Counted from the stretch's first letter, positions 35,169-46,237 are shown. The stretch: 64,000 nucleotides of DNA from an uncultured Collinsella sp. (GCA_934646815.1 CAKUEW010000002.1:248001-312000); one strand, 5' to 3'. The notes: generated by a model not told the origin, from the sequence alone. Translations and numbers: made by a program.

Positions 35169-36994
35169 TCCAGGTTCCTCCCTCCGCGGAACGCGCCAAA
35201 GCCAAAGTGGTCGCAGCGAAGGCAGCGGCTCGCCTCCTGGCGCGCCTCCTCCTCGGTCAGGCCCTGCTCGACCAGATTCCAATCGTGAATGCGCTCGCCG
35301 GCCTCGCGCTCGCCCAGCTCGCAGCGGCCGCACTCGTGCTTGCCCTTAAACTGAACCGTCGGCAGCTCCACATCGAGCTTGATCTTGTGGTCGAAGCCCA
35401 GGTAATGGTCGATGTTTGCCGAGGCAACGCGACCGGCGTTGATGGCACGGATGACGGTGGCGGGGCCGGTCTGGCAGTCGCCGCCGCTAAAGAGGCCGTC
35501 GAAGTTGGGTACGGCGCCGTCCGAATCGGTAACGACACAGCCCCACTTGCAGGCAATGCCCATGTCCTCAAACGGCTTGGAATCGATATCCTGACCAATG
35601 GCCACAAACACACGCTCGCAGGGAATGACCTGCTCGGGCGTGGCGGCGGCACGCGGGGCCGGACGGCCGCGACGGGGCTCGCCGATAATCTGCGGCTGTA
35701 CGCGCAGGCCGCACACGCGACCGTCCTCGCCCGTCTCGATGGCAAGCGGGGCCGTGAGCTCCAGCACCTCGCAGCCTTCTGCCTGGGCGCCGGCGATCTC
35801 GGCGTCCTGAGCCGTCATGTCGCAGATGCGACGACGGTAGACGATGCTCACCTTGTCGGCGCCGCAGCGCACGGCCGAGCGCGCCACGTCCATGGCCACA
35901 TTGCCGCCGCCGACGACGCACACGCGCTGGCCGCTCAGGTCGGGCAGCTCATCATCGCCGATGGCGCGCAGCATCTTGACGGCCGACTCCACGCCGGGCG
36001 CATCCTCGCCCGGCAGGCCCAGTTTCTTGTCGCTGTGGGCACCGATGGCCAGGTAGACGGCATCGAACTCGTCGCGCAGGCGGGCAAGCTCCTCGCCGTT
36101 GACGGAATGGTCGAGTTTCACGTCAATACCGGCGCTCAAGATCCAGTCGATCTCGGCCTGCAGGCGCTCGCGCGGCAGGCGGTAGCTAGGGATACCGTAG
36201 CGCAGCATGCCGCCCAAGTGATGGCGCTGCTCAAAGATGGTCACCTTGTGGCCCATCACTGCCAGGTAGTAGGCGCACGAGAGGCCGGCCGGGCCGCCGC
36301 CGATCACGGCGACGCGCTTGCCAGTGCTGTCGGCCACGTTGGGCTTGTAATCGCTGAGGTCGCTGTGCTCAACGGCAAAACGCTTAAGGGCGAGGATGTT
36401 CATGGGATCGTCCACCATGCCACGGCGGCAGTGCATCTCGCAGGGATGCTCGCACACCAGGCCGCAGACGAGCGGCAGCGGATTGTTTTTGCGGATGACC
36501 TTGACGGCGTCGGCATAGCGCCCGGCCTCGACCAGCGAGATGTAACCGGGAATATCAACGTGCGCCGGGCAACCCGAGACGCACGGGACGCGCGCATCGT
36601 GGTCGAAGCCACAGGAATGCTCGCGAATATGGTGCTCAAAATCGTCGCGGAAACCGCGGATGGCCGTGAGCGCCATGGCGCCGGCCTCGTAGCCAATGGC
36701 GCAATCGCTCGAAAGATAGATGGTGCGAGCCGTGCGCTCGATAAGGTTGAGCGTGGACTCGTCGGCACGACCCTCGAGCACATCGGCGAGCAGGTCACTC
36801 AGCGCGCTGAGGCCCACGCGGCAGGGTGTACACTTGCCGCAGCTTTGCGTCGAGCACAGGTTGACGAGTGCCGCCGTAAACTCGACGGGGCACGGGGCGA
36901 GCGAGCTCACCGCCAGACGACGTCCGAGCGCATCGTGCAGGTCGTCCATGACGGCCTGGGCGTGGCTGCGCTCCATTACATGCAGTCGTGCCAT
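35162..36994 (-). CDS. NuoF-type Fe-S module fused to GltD-like NAD(P)H/flavin oxidoreductase
   Basis: A 610-residue electron-transfer protein. Residues ~30-115 match the C-terminal 4Fe-4S domain of NADH dehydrogenase 51-kDa subunits (STQSCGKCTPCRVGL), without the NuoF flavin/NADH domain. Residues ~140 on are GltD/glutamate-synthase-beta-like: Fe-S cysteines CVSGCPAHVDIP and CGLVCEHPCEMHC, FAD-binding VIGGGPAGLSCAYYL, NAD(P)-binding VVGGGNVAMDVARSA and a final GGDCQTGPATV. It overlaps hydA by seven bases. The pairing implies NAD(P)H-linked or bifurcating hydrogen metabolism (inference). GAGGGG precedes the ATG. Confidence 0.88.
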   Translation of the reverse strand: MARLHVMERSHAQAVMDDLHDALGRRLAVSSLAPCPVEFTAALVNLCSTQSCGKCTPCRVGLSALSDLLADVLEGRADESTLNLIERTARTIYLSSDCAIGYEAGAMALTAIRGFRDDFEHHIREHSCGFDHDARVPCVSGCPAHVDIPGYISLVEAGRYADAVKVIRKNNPLPLVCGLVCEHPCEMHCRRGMVDDPMNILALKRFAVEHSDLSDYKPNVADSTGKRVAVIGGGPAGLSCAYYLAVMGHKVTIFEQRHHLGGMLRYGIPSYRLPRERLQAEIDWILSAGIDVKLDHSVNGEELARLRDEFDAVYLAIGAHSDKKLGLPGEDAPGVESAVKMLRAIGDDELPDLSGQRVCVVGGGNVAMDVARSAVRCGADKVSIVYRRRICDMTAQDAEIAGAQAEGCEVLELTAPLAIETGEDGRVCGLRVQPQIIGEPRRGRPAPRAAATPEQVIPCERVFVAIGQDIDSKPFEDMGIACKWGCVVTDSDGAVPNFDGLFSGGDCQTGPATVIRAINAGRVASANIDHYLGFDHKIKLDVELPTVQFKGKHECGRCELGEREAGERIHDWNLVEQGLTEEEARQEASRCLRCDHFGFGAFRGGRNLEW

Positions 36995-37260
36995 AAGATC
37001 CCCTCTCTTTGTGGCAGCCCGGAGGCGAAGCCGGGCGAAGTTGCTACACGCACAACACTGACCTAAAAATGTGTTTGGTTTCAATACAGTTCGGCAGGCG
37101 GTATCAAAGCCGCCCCTCAGCGGTGATAAACACCTTTACCGCAGATTAACGCCATATTTGATAAAACGCATTATCCAGAAAGACCAAAAGAGACCGCATC
37201 TTTTTTGCCAACGTCCCCTTGCCCGGAATGGGTTTAGCCACAATGGAGCAAGCCGGCACT

Positions 37261-37439
37261 TTGGTGCAAGGGGGTCAGGTTACTTTGCACCATTCCTCTA
37301 AGTTGCGGTGAAATAGGGACTGAAAAGCCGCCCAAAAGGCCAAAACAGTCCGTATTCCACCGCAACTTACGTTGGTGCATTGGGGTCAGGTTAATCTGCA
37401 CCAAGTTGGTGCATATGAACCCGACCCTCTTCGCACCAA
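37261..37439. repeat. TTGGTGCA...TGCACCA hairpin repeats, three units
   Basis: Two 32-base units (37261-37292 and 37372-37403) share inverted ends TTGGTGCA/TGCACCA and the core GGGGTCAGGTTA. A third, degenerate unit follows at 37405-37439. A family A palindrome sits between the first two units. A related core in reverse orientation (ACCTGACCCCTTGGTGA) occurs at 30847-30863. Confidence 0.75.
37300..37367. repeat. Palindromic element family A copy 4
   Basis: Arms AAGTTGCGGTGAAATA and its complement, with a right arm of the CGTATTCCACCG subtype as in copy 1. Embedded between two TTGGTGCA hairpin units. Confidence 0.85.
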
Positions 37440-37473
37440 AAAAGGGCCCCGAGCGTTGTCTGCTCGGGGCCCT
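37438..37473 (-). terminator. Terminator of the DEAD-box helicase gene
   Basis: Twelve-base arms AGGGCCCCGAGC and GCTCGGGGCCCT, loop of seven, and a T6 run on the minus strand. Confidence 0.9.
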
Positions 37474-37506
37474 CGGCTCGCATCGTGTTAGCGTGCGACG
37501 CGTATG

Positions 37507-39771
<2,265 letters not shown>

Positions 39772-40043
39772 ATGTTGTTGTTCCTTATCTGCACGCGCAA
39801 TGGGCGCGGCATGCGGCCGCGCGGGCGTGCTTGGTAGTGCGCTAATACATACAAAACAGGTGCGCACAGAGAGGACGTTGCTCAGCACGCTGGCGATCGC
39901 TTTGGCAGCCCTATCACGCGCCGTCCAGACGCAGCAGCTCTAAGCGATGGAGCAGATTCGCCGCCGGTTAGTATACCCGTGCTTCGTATGCCCCCACGTA
40001 AATCACAGATGACGCGTGCGGACGGGGCGAGCTTCGGCTGTTA
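39772..40043. other. Gene-free stretch upstream of the helicase
   Basis: Probably the helicase promoter and leader. I see no RNA gene, terminator or clear promoter hexamers in it. The alternating repeat array begins directly after it. Confidence 0.4.
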
Positions 40044-40340
40044 TCTCAATCTGCAACACCTACGGGCCGTAATCCCCTCTAACTGTTACAGATTGAGACG
40101 AACATTCGGCCCCATCCGCAAACATCTCAATCTGTAACATCTACGGGCCAAATCTTCGTCTAGATGTTACAGATCGAGACACAAGAATCCCCCGCCGGAC
40201 AACGTCTCAATCTGTAACAGTTACGGAGCAAAACTGTGCCCAGATGTTACAGATTGAGATGTTTGAGGTGTTGGGCGGAGAACGATCTTGACCTGTAACA
40301 TCAAAGGACCAAAATCGACCCTAGATGTTACAGATCGAGA
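40044..40340. repeat. Alternating-orientation 15-bp repeat array 1 (four 55-bp units)
   Basis: Units start at 40044, 40125, 40205 and 40286. Each is exactly 55 bases: left arm like TCTCAATCTGTAACA, 25 variable bases, right arm like TGTTACAGATTGAGA. Unit spacing is 81, 80 and 81, so a half-repeat occurs about every 40 bases with alternating orientation. Centres are semi-conserved (ACGGGCCAAA-like ... CTAGA). It lies between the end of a zinc-ribbon gene and the helicase promoter. Confidence 0.9.
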
Positions 40341-40378
40341 CAAAGCCGCGGGCACGGCCCCAGCGACGGGACCAGCCC

Positions 40379-41743
40379 CTACTCCTTCACAAACTGAGGC
40401 GCAGGTCTGTTGTTCTCGAACGACCACGCGCTAAACTCCGAAAGCCCGCTCATCATACCGCCTGTGACCTCAGTCACGACAGGAAGGGTGTAACGCCCCG
40501 CTTTGCCGTAGCCCGTCTGCACCGAAAGGCCCTGGTTGCCGCCCTTGTACACGTTGATCCCGCCAGACGCCGAAGGGTTCAGCACAAACACCAACGCCGC
40601 GTCGCCCGCTTCCGCACCGGTAATTTCTTCGGGGCTGGTTACCAGGCCGCCGCCTCCGCCAATCCTAAATCCCTTATAGCCGCTGTCGTCGATGTCCTCG
40701 AGCTCAATATCGTCTTTCCTAAAGACCATGCGCCCGCTCAGATTCTTCCTCGAGAGCGAATAGTCTGTCGAAAGCTCGACGGAAATCGTCCCCTCGTCCT
40801 CGTCATAGTTTGAAATCTTGAGGTAGACGTCGGGCGTGCTAGCACCACCGGAGTCCTCGTAGGTACCAGAGATATCGAGCATAGGATCCGAGTCGCCGTC
40901 ATCGTCGTAGCAACCAGAATCCGAGAAATACCAACCCTCGTCCTCATCGAATCCGTACGAATACTCCTGATGGTACGACGCATCGTAGTACCAAGGCGCG
41001 CCGTCCGGAATCTCCTGCTTCACCGTGCATGACCAGCTGTCGAACTCGGGATCCAGATCCTCCAGGCCGTTTTCCTCGTCAAAGTCGATGCCCCTCTTGG
41101 GTTCGGTCGACTTGTCATTGAGCTTTAAGGTCACATTCGAAACTGTGTCGCCCGATCCCTTAACACCGGTAAACGTGAAGCCCATCGTCGAGCGGAAGCT
41201 GCGGTTCGCCGTAACGGCCTCGGCCGAGCCGCTCACCAGCCCATTGTTCTCCGTCACGTTGCTCACCTTGACAGATTTGACCTTGTACGACGAGGGATTC
41301 ACGTAGTCATTGGAAACAAAGCCGCCAAAGCTCTCGCCATACTGCTCGTCCACCGCCTTTTCGACTGCCGCTGTCGTCTGGTCGACCATCTTTTGATGCT
41401 GAGCTTTCTGCCAGAACGAGTATCCCGCAAAGCCACCGACGCCCACAGCAACAACGGCGGCGGCGATGGCGAGGCCCGCAGCGACCTTCTTTCCTCGACG
41501 GGGCTTCTTGGCGGGGGCTGTCGGCATTGGCGCCGGAGCGGAGTTCGGCTGGAACCGCTGCGGCTGAGGTTGAGCCCAGTACTCCCGATTCTGCTGAGCC
41601 TGAAGCTGGGGAACATACTGCTGAGCATAATCGGCAGCATTCGGCATCGGCCCATCAAAACCCTGATCCGTGACCTGCGCGCCGCAAATCGGGCAAAACG
41701 TCGTGCCGGGCACCAGCTCGCTTCCACAACTTGAGCACCTCAT
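40379..41743 (-). CDS. Zinc-ribbon membrane-anchored protein, function unknown
   Basis: A 454-residue protein. The N-terminal double CxxC zinc ribbon is CSSCGSELVPGTTFCPICG (residues 3-21). A Gln/Pro-rich linker follows, then one membrane span (about 86-108). An extracellular region without recognised domains is rich in Asp/Glu/Tyr (residues ~200-330), followed by a beta-rich C terminus. The cytosolic zinc ribbon with an outside sensor-like part is shared by several neighbours. A GTTGCGCAAC box lies about 108 bases upstream; repeat arrays flank the gene on both sides. GAGGGGAG precedes the ATG. Confidence 0.75.
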   Translation of the reverse strand: MRCSSCGSELVPGTTFCPICGAQVTDQGFDGPMPNAADYAQQYVPQLQAQQNREYWAQPQPQRFQPNSAPAPMPTAPAKKPRRGKKVAAGLAIAAAVVAVGVGGFAGYSFWQKAQHQKMVDQTTAAVEKAVDEQYGESFGGFVSNDYVNPSSYKVKSVKVSNVTENNGLVSGSAEAVTANRSFRSTMGFTFTGVKGSGDTVSNVTLKLNDKSTEPKRGIDFDEENGLEDLDPEFDSWSCTVKQEIPDGAPWYYDASYHQEYSYGFDEDEGWYFSDSGCYDDDGDSDPMLDISGTYEDSGGASTPDVYLKISNYDEDEGTISVELSTDYSLSRKNLSGRMVFRKDDIELEDIDDSGYKGFRIGGGGGLVTSPEEITGAEAGDAALVFVLNPSASGGINVYKGGNQGLSVQTGYGKAGRYTLPVVTEVTGGMMSGLSEFSAWSFENNRPAPQFVKE

Positions 41744-41846
41744 GGTATCTCCCCTCAACGATGCAGAGCCGCCCGACCAACGAGAGCGCCGGCAAGCTCC
41801 TTCAACTTCTTCCTGGCGCAAGCATATGGGAGGTTTTGTCCAAGAC

Positions 41847-41856
41847 GTTGCGCAAC
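41847..41856. promoter_or_regulatory. GTTGCGCAAC box a
   Basis: Perfect 10-base palindrome upstream of the minus-strand zinc-ribbon gene. In that direction it is followed after three bases by TTGGAC, a -35-like hexamer. Confidence 0.65.
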
Positions 41857-41898
41857 ATTGCCGAGTTGCAGGTTTCCCGCCCCCAGCAGCAAGTTTTG

Positions 41899-42275
41899 TC
41901 TTGATCCGTAACAGCTACAGGCCGAACCGGGGCCCAGATGTTACAGATCAAGACAAACAATCAGCCCCTCCCGCAAATGTCTTGATCTGTAACATCTAGC
42001 CGTCAAAGCCAGACCCAACTGTTACAGATTGAGATGAACAGTCAGGGATGGTTTGAAAATCTTGATCTGTAACAGTTACAGACCAAAATCGACCCTAGAT
42101 GTTACAGAACGAGACAAACCACTCCTCCGGAACGTAATGTCTTGATCCGTAACAGTTGCAGGTCAAAACGGGTCCTTACTGTTACAGATTGAGATTATTG
42201 AGGTGTTGGGCGGAGAACTATCTTGATCTGTAACAGGTAGAGGTCAATTTCCGGTCTAGATGTTACAGATCGAGA
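41899..42275. repeat. Alternating-orientation 15-bp repeat array 2 (five 55-bp units)
   Basis: Units start at 41899, 41980, 42060, 42140 and 42221, each 55 bases, spaced 81, 80, 80 and 81. Left arms read TCTTGATCTGTAACA with small changes; right arms read TGTTACAGATTGAGA, TGTTACAGATCGAGA or similar. The last inter-unit spacer is almost the same as the last one in array 1 (GAGGTGTTGGGCGGAGAAC), showing the arrays are copies of one ancestor. It fills the space between two divergent zinc-ribbon genes. Confidence 0.9.
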
Positions 42276-42330
42276 CGAAGTCTGCACACATGAACACCAC
42301 TATTGGTGTCGTCCGAGGGTTTTTCGCACT

Positions 42331-42372
42331 GTTGCGCAACAACTTTGACCTATACCGCAGGTACCATAGATT
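42331..42372 (+). promoter_or_regulatory. GTTGCGCAAC box b with promoter
   Basis: Perfect palindrome at 42331-42340. TTGACC (42345-42350) and TAGATT (42367-42372) follow with 16 bases between them, the clearest promoter in the series. The box sits just upstream of -35, an activator-like position. Confidence 0.65.
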
Positions 42373-42410
42373 CGAACCTAAGAAACACCTAAAAGAAGGA
42401 AGCTCACCTT

Positions 42411-44855
42411 ATGTTTTGCACGCAATGCGGAACAAAGCTGCCCGACGACGCTCGCTTTTGCACCAATTGCGGAGCGGCCGTAGCGCCCAAGGCTCCGGCG
42501 CCCGCCGAGACTCCGGCAACCGTTCCCGCGCCCGCACAGGCGCCCGCCGTCGATCCGGGCGAAACCGTCGTTACGCTCGATGTCGTTGAGCCGACAACCG
42601 AAAATGCGCCTTCAGCCGAGGCCGCGTCCGAAACCGCCACCGTCCCCGGAGAGACCGTCGTCACGCTGGACGCCGTCGATGCAGACCCCGGCGAGACCGT
42701 TGTGACCCTCGACGCCGTCGAGCCTTCGGCAAATGCCGAGGACGAGGCCGCAGCAGTCGTCGATCCCGGCGAGACCATTGTCACGCTGGACGCCGTGAAC
42801 CCGGACGCTCCGGCAGACACCGTCGAGGCAACGACCGATGCGGCACTCGCAGAGCAGACCGACCCCGGCGAGACCGTGGTCACCCTGGATGCCGTCGAGC
42901 CCTCATCCGAGCCTACCACCGAGCCGCAGGCAGAAACCGACCCCGAGCCGACCGCCGAGCCCGTCGTCGACGACGCTGCGCCCGTTGACGCCGCCGAAGC
43001 CGAGGAGATCTTCGAGACCGATGGCAACGCAGCCGTCGCTGTCAACTTCCCCGGCGAGAGCACTACGCCCGAGTCCGCCGTCGCCGACGACCCCACCACC
43101 CTCGTCAACGTCAACGACGACCCCACCACCATCGCCGAGTTCGACGAGGATGCCCAGGCAACCGCCGAGGCCATGGAGTCGCTCGGCGCGGCACATCCCA
43201 CGGCAGGCGCCACCATCGTCGACCTGCCCCAGCAGCAGATGACCGACCCCACCATGCAGGCCGCTCCTATCCCACAGCCGCAGCCTCAGCCCCAACCGCA
43301 GATGCCCATGCCCCAGCAGCCGCAGCAAAAGAAACGCCGCTGGCCGGTCTTCGCGGGCCTTGGCCTGGTCGCCGCCGGCGCCGCCGTGGCAGCCATCCTG
43401 CTGCTCACGCCCAACGCCAACGCCGTCGAGATCACCTCGGGCAGTCAGGACGCCGTCGTGTGCACGGTCGATACCAAGGTCCTGCCCAAAAAGAAGGACC
43501 GCGTAATCCACAGCTACACCGCAACCCTCACGCCCAAAAACGGCGGCAAGAGCTACAAGATCAAGGTCAACGGCGACGGCGGCTTTACCATCGGCGACTT
43601 TGGCAAGGTCAAGCCCGGCGACTACAGCTGCAAGATCGAGGACACCAAGGGCAACACGGTCCAAAACTTCAACACCACCGTAGTTAAGAAGGACGACGAC
43701 AGTGCCGAGAAGCCGGCCGAGAGCGTGACCGTCAACACCCCCAAGAAGGATGATGACGCGTCGAGCAGCACGAACAACAGCGATTCCTCGAGCACAACCT
43801 CCAAGGACGACGCCAGCGACGACTCCACCAGCAAGGACGACGCCACGACCGACGACGACTCGAGCACGTCGAGCGACAGCACGAGCAGCTCCAAGCCCAG
43901 CAAGTCCGACAAAAAGACCGACACGTCAAAGGACACCACCAACACCACCGCGCCCGCCACGATTGACGACGCGACGTACAAGGCCGCCTGCACGGCCTAC
44001 AAGAGCAAGCTCAACAGCCTGATCAAGAAGTACGGCGAGCCCGAGCTTGCCTCGACCGGCTCGAGCGACTACCAGATCAGCGGCGTTCAGTTTGCCCAGC
44101 TCGTCGACTTTAACGGCGACGGACTCGAGGAGCTCGTGACCGTCCATTCCAAGACAAAAGCCAAGTCCTTCAACAAGAAGACGCGCCTTTCGAACGGCGA
44201 TTACGTCCTGGACGTATGGGGCTACAACGGCAAGAAGGTCGTCAATCTCTACAGCGGTTCCCCGGAGGCCTCCAACGGCGGCTACGTCTTTGTGACCTTT
44301 AAGACCATGATCGGCGACTCGAGCGATCACGTCTATCTGACCCAGCTCATGTCCGACGACACGGCGGTGCTTGTTAGCGATGACGCCGAGTACAAGTACT
44401 TCACGTACGACGGCACCGAGTTTAAGGCTGCCGAGGGCGAGCTTCACGGCGACGACTTCAACTACCAGAGCGCCTTCCTCATCAAGGGCTACAGCGACAA
44501 CCTGGAGGACCAGGACGCCTCTGCCTCCGAGGGCGCCATCGACACCTCCAAGCTCAACCTCAACAATACCGTCGACACCGTTGAACAGACGCTCATGGCT
44601 CTCGACGCCAAGATCAGCGGCACCGACACCGATGCCGATGCCGATGTCAGCAGTAAGTCGAGCGATTCCTCCAGCAGCAAGTCCAGCTCCAGCAAAAAGT
44701 CGAGCAAGTCCAGCAGCTCCAGCAAGTCGTACAGCTACGACGACTCCGAGGATGACTACGGCTCCGGCTACGACGACAGCTACGACGACTCCAGCGACTA
44801 CGGCGACTCCACGGACTCCGTCCCGCCCACCGAGTTCACCGATGTTGATGAGTAA
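42411..44855 (+). CDS. Zinc-ribbon membrane protein with GETVVTLD repeats and Ser-rich tail
   Basis: An 814-residue protein. The zinc ribbon is CTQCGTKLPDDARFCTNCG (residues 3-21). Residues 48-164 hold five copies of PGETVVTLDAVEP-like sequence in an acidic setting, followed by DDPTTL and DDPTTI near 225-240. One membrane span lies at about 310-335. Outside are a small beta domain, a Ser/Thr/Asp linker, a folded region (about 520-710) and a Ser/Lys/Tyr/Asp tail. Repeated threonines on the cytosolic side suggest kinase substrates (inference). It is on the opposite strand to most of the island. AAGAAGGA precedes the ATG. Confidence 0.75.
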   Translation: MFCTQCGTKLPDDARFCTNCGAAVAPKAPAPAETPATVPAPAQAPAVDPGETVVTLDVVEPTTENAPSAEAASETATVPGETVVTLDAVDADPGETVVTLDAVEPSANAEDEAAAVVDPGETIVTLDAVNPDAPADTVEATTDAALAEQTDPGETVVTLDAVEPSSEPTTEPQAETDPEPTAEPVVDDAAPVDAAEAEEIFETDGNAAVAVNFPGESTTPESAVADDPTTLVNVNDDPTTIAEFDEDAQATAEAMESLGAAHPTAGATIVDLPQQQMTDPTMQAAPIPQPQPQPQPQMPMPQQPQQKKRRWPVFAGLGLVAAGAAVAAILLLTPNANAVEITSGSQDAVVCTVDTKVLPKKKDRVIHSYTATLTPKNGGKSYKIKVNGDGGFTIGDFGKVKPGDYSCKIEDTKGNTVQNFNTTVVKKDDDSAEKPAESVTVNTPKKDDDASSSTNNSDSSSTTSKDDASDDSTSKDDATTDDDSSTSSDSTSSSKPSKSDKKTDTSKDTTNTTAPATIDDATYKAACTAYKSKLNSLIKKYGEPELASTGSSDYQISGVQFAQLVDFNGDGLEELVTVHSKTKAKSFNKKTRLSNGDYVLDVWGYNGKKVVNLYSGSPEASNGGYVFVTFKTMIGDSSDHVYLTQLMSDDTAVLVSDDAEYKYFTYDGTEFKAAEGELHGDDFNYQSAFLIKGYSDNLEDQDASASEGAIDTSKLNLNNTVDTVEQTLMALDAKISGTDTDADADVSSKSSDSSSSKSSSSKKSSKSSSSSKSYSYDDSEDDYGSGYDDSYDDSSDYGDSTDSVPPTEFTDVDE
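42552..42902 (+). repeat. Coding repeats encoding PGETVVTLDAVEP units
   Basis: Five imperfect copies at protein residues 48-60, 79-89, 92-105, 118-131 and 151-164, separated by acidic Ala/Pro-rich spacers of unequal length. Confidence 0.8.
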
Positions 44856-44883
44856 CGGCTAGCACCACAGCCTCATCGCACAA

Positions 44884-44927
44884 AGAAGCGCCCCCGTTTC
44901 CATCATGAGAAACGGGGGCGCCTTCTT
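44884..44927. terminator. Bidirectional terminator between convergent zinc-ribbon genes
   Basis: Thirteen-base arms GCGCCCCCGTTTC and GAAACGGGGGCGC, loop of eight, flanked by AAGAA on the left and CTTCTT on the right. Confidence 0.8.
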
Positions 44928-44937
44928 GTAAGCAGAG

Positions 44938-46152
44938 CTACTTAATGTAGACCGAATCGACGATGTACTCCCAATCCGAGTCGCCCGAAAGCGAGCCGAA
45001 CGATCCAAGCCACATGTCGGTCGACTTGCCAACGTTGCCCGTCTTTCCAATCGTGTTAAACAGCGAGCTAAAGTGGTTGGAAAGCGTTAACGTTCCCACC
45101 GAGTTGCCATCGTGGACAATCTCGTAGTTGACCCACAGACCATTCTTAACGCCGCTATACGTGCCCTGAGAGGTCTTGACATCCCAGTCGCTCCCCCAGT
45201 CCTCGGGAACCTCAAACGTAAACACGTCGCCGTCGTAGGTACGGCTCTTGCGGCTCGCCTCCGAGACCGCCGCGTTATAGTTCGCGACCGCGCCATTGCG
45301 TGCCGAAGAGGCCAAGGCCGCAAGGCGGTCTGCCTCATCCTTGTCGTCGCATCCGCCCTGACGCGCGTAATTTTGCGCCATGGTGATCTCACCGGGCTCG
45401 ACATCCACGGCGTTCACCGGATCGCCGAGCTCAAACTTGGCATTCTCGCGCAGGTCGAGCTTCTCGCCCTTTTTGAGCGCGTCGCCCAGCTTGATGCTCA
45501 CCGAAACATTGGGCACATCCCAAATCTCGCCGTCGGCGCCCAGAGGCGAGGCGGCCACCGTAAGGCTGTAGCTGCCCTGCATGAGCTTAATGCCGTTGCC
45601 GTCGCTATCGACATAAAAGACCGTATCCACGTCCTTGCCGTCAACGTCGGTTCCCGTCACGTGCACCGGCAGCCTGGTGGCGCCGGTATCGGTATCCCAC
45701 TGCATGCCGGTCGCCGTAATGCGCACCGGATGCTTGGAGTGCTTTACGGCCTCTTCTTCCTTCTTCTTTTCGATGCGCTCGAGCTCGGCCTGCTGCGGGC
45801 GATACACGCCAAAGTAATAGCCGGCGCCGCCGCCCGCAAGGATAGCCGCCAACACGCCGACAGTGATCAGCGCCGCCTTCTTGCCATTCTTTTTGGGGCG
45901 CTGTGGACTGGAACCGCCCGCACCCGCGTCGTAGGCGCCCGGCACGTCGACCGGCGGCATACAGGGCGGCAGGTCACTCGCACCCGGCATGGAAGCAGAC
46001 TGCCCATAGCCCTGCTGCGTCTGACAAGGCTGCTGGTACGTTGGCTGCGCCGGAGCAGCACCGGTGGGCCCAAGCTCCTCCATAGGGGCACCGCAGCTGG
46101 TGCAGAAGTGCTGACCGTCGGGCACGTACGAACCGCATTTAGTGCAAAACAT
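44938..46152 (-). CDS. Zinc-ribbon membrane-anchored protein, function unknown
   Basis: A 404-residue protein. The zinc ribbon is CTKCGSYVPDGQHFCTSCG (3-21), then a Pro/Gln-rich linker, a basic stretch and one membrane span (about 93-115). A charged segment (ELERIEKKKEEEAVKHSKH) leads into an extracellular beta-rich region and a C-terminal domain with FTFEVPEDWGSDW. The layout matches the protein at 40379. It has its own GTTGCGCAAC box 64 bases upstream. AAGGGAG precedes the ATG. Confidence 0.75.
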   Translation of the reverse strand: MFCTKCGSYVPDGQHFCTSCGAPMEELGPTGAAPAQPTYQQPCQTQQGYGQSASMPGASDLPPCMPPVDVPGAYDAGAGGSSPQRPKKNGKKAALITVGVLAAILAGGGAGYYFGVYRPQQAELERIEKKKEEEAVKHSKHPVRITATGMQWDTDTGATRLPVHVTGTDVDGKDVDTVFYVDSDGNGIKLMQGSYSLTVAASPLGADGEIWDVPNVSVSIKLGDALKKGEKLDLRENAKFELGDPVNAVDVEPGEITMAQNYARQGGCDDKDEADRLAALASSARNGAVANYNAAVSEASRKSRTYDGDVFTFEVPEDWGSDWDVKTSQGTYSGVKNGLWVNYEIVHDGNSVGTLTLSNHFSSLFNTIGKTGNVGKSTDMWLGSFGSLSGDSDWEYIVDSVYIK

Positions 46153-46211
46153 AAGGTTCTCCCTTACAACAATTCCGTTACCCAGAGTGTAACCCGCGCC
46201 CCGGCAACAAC

Positions 46212-46221
46212 GTTGCGCAAC
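46212..46221. promoter_or_regulatory. GTTGCGCAAC box c
   Basis: Perfect palindrome 60 bases before the zinc-ribbon gene on the minus strand. AACGTT abuts it and lies 17 bases from TACACT, a possible -35/-10 pair. Confidence 0.65.
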
Positions 46222-46237
46222 AATTGACACCTCATAG

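Larger units (their letters stand above)
36995..37506. other. Repeat-filled intergenic region between the hydrogenase operon and the RNA helicase
   Basis: Holds the promoter region of the hydrogenase operon (from about 37000 to 37200, AT-rich, no clear operator found), then a cluster of palindromes (37261-37439) and the terminator of the helicase gene. A 76-residue plus-strand frame here has no ribosome site or recognisable features and is not called. Confidence 0.5.

Noticed and set aside
37071..37301. Small plus-strand ORF of 76 codons
   Set aside because: No ribosome-binding site, no recognisable features, overlaps repeats.
40044..42275. CRISPR array interpretation of the repeats
   Set aside because: Repeats are 15 bases, alternate in orientation, intervals are partly conserved, and there are no cas genes.
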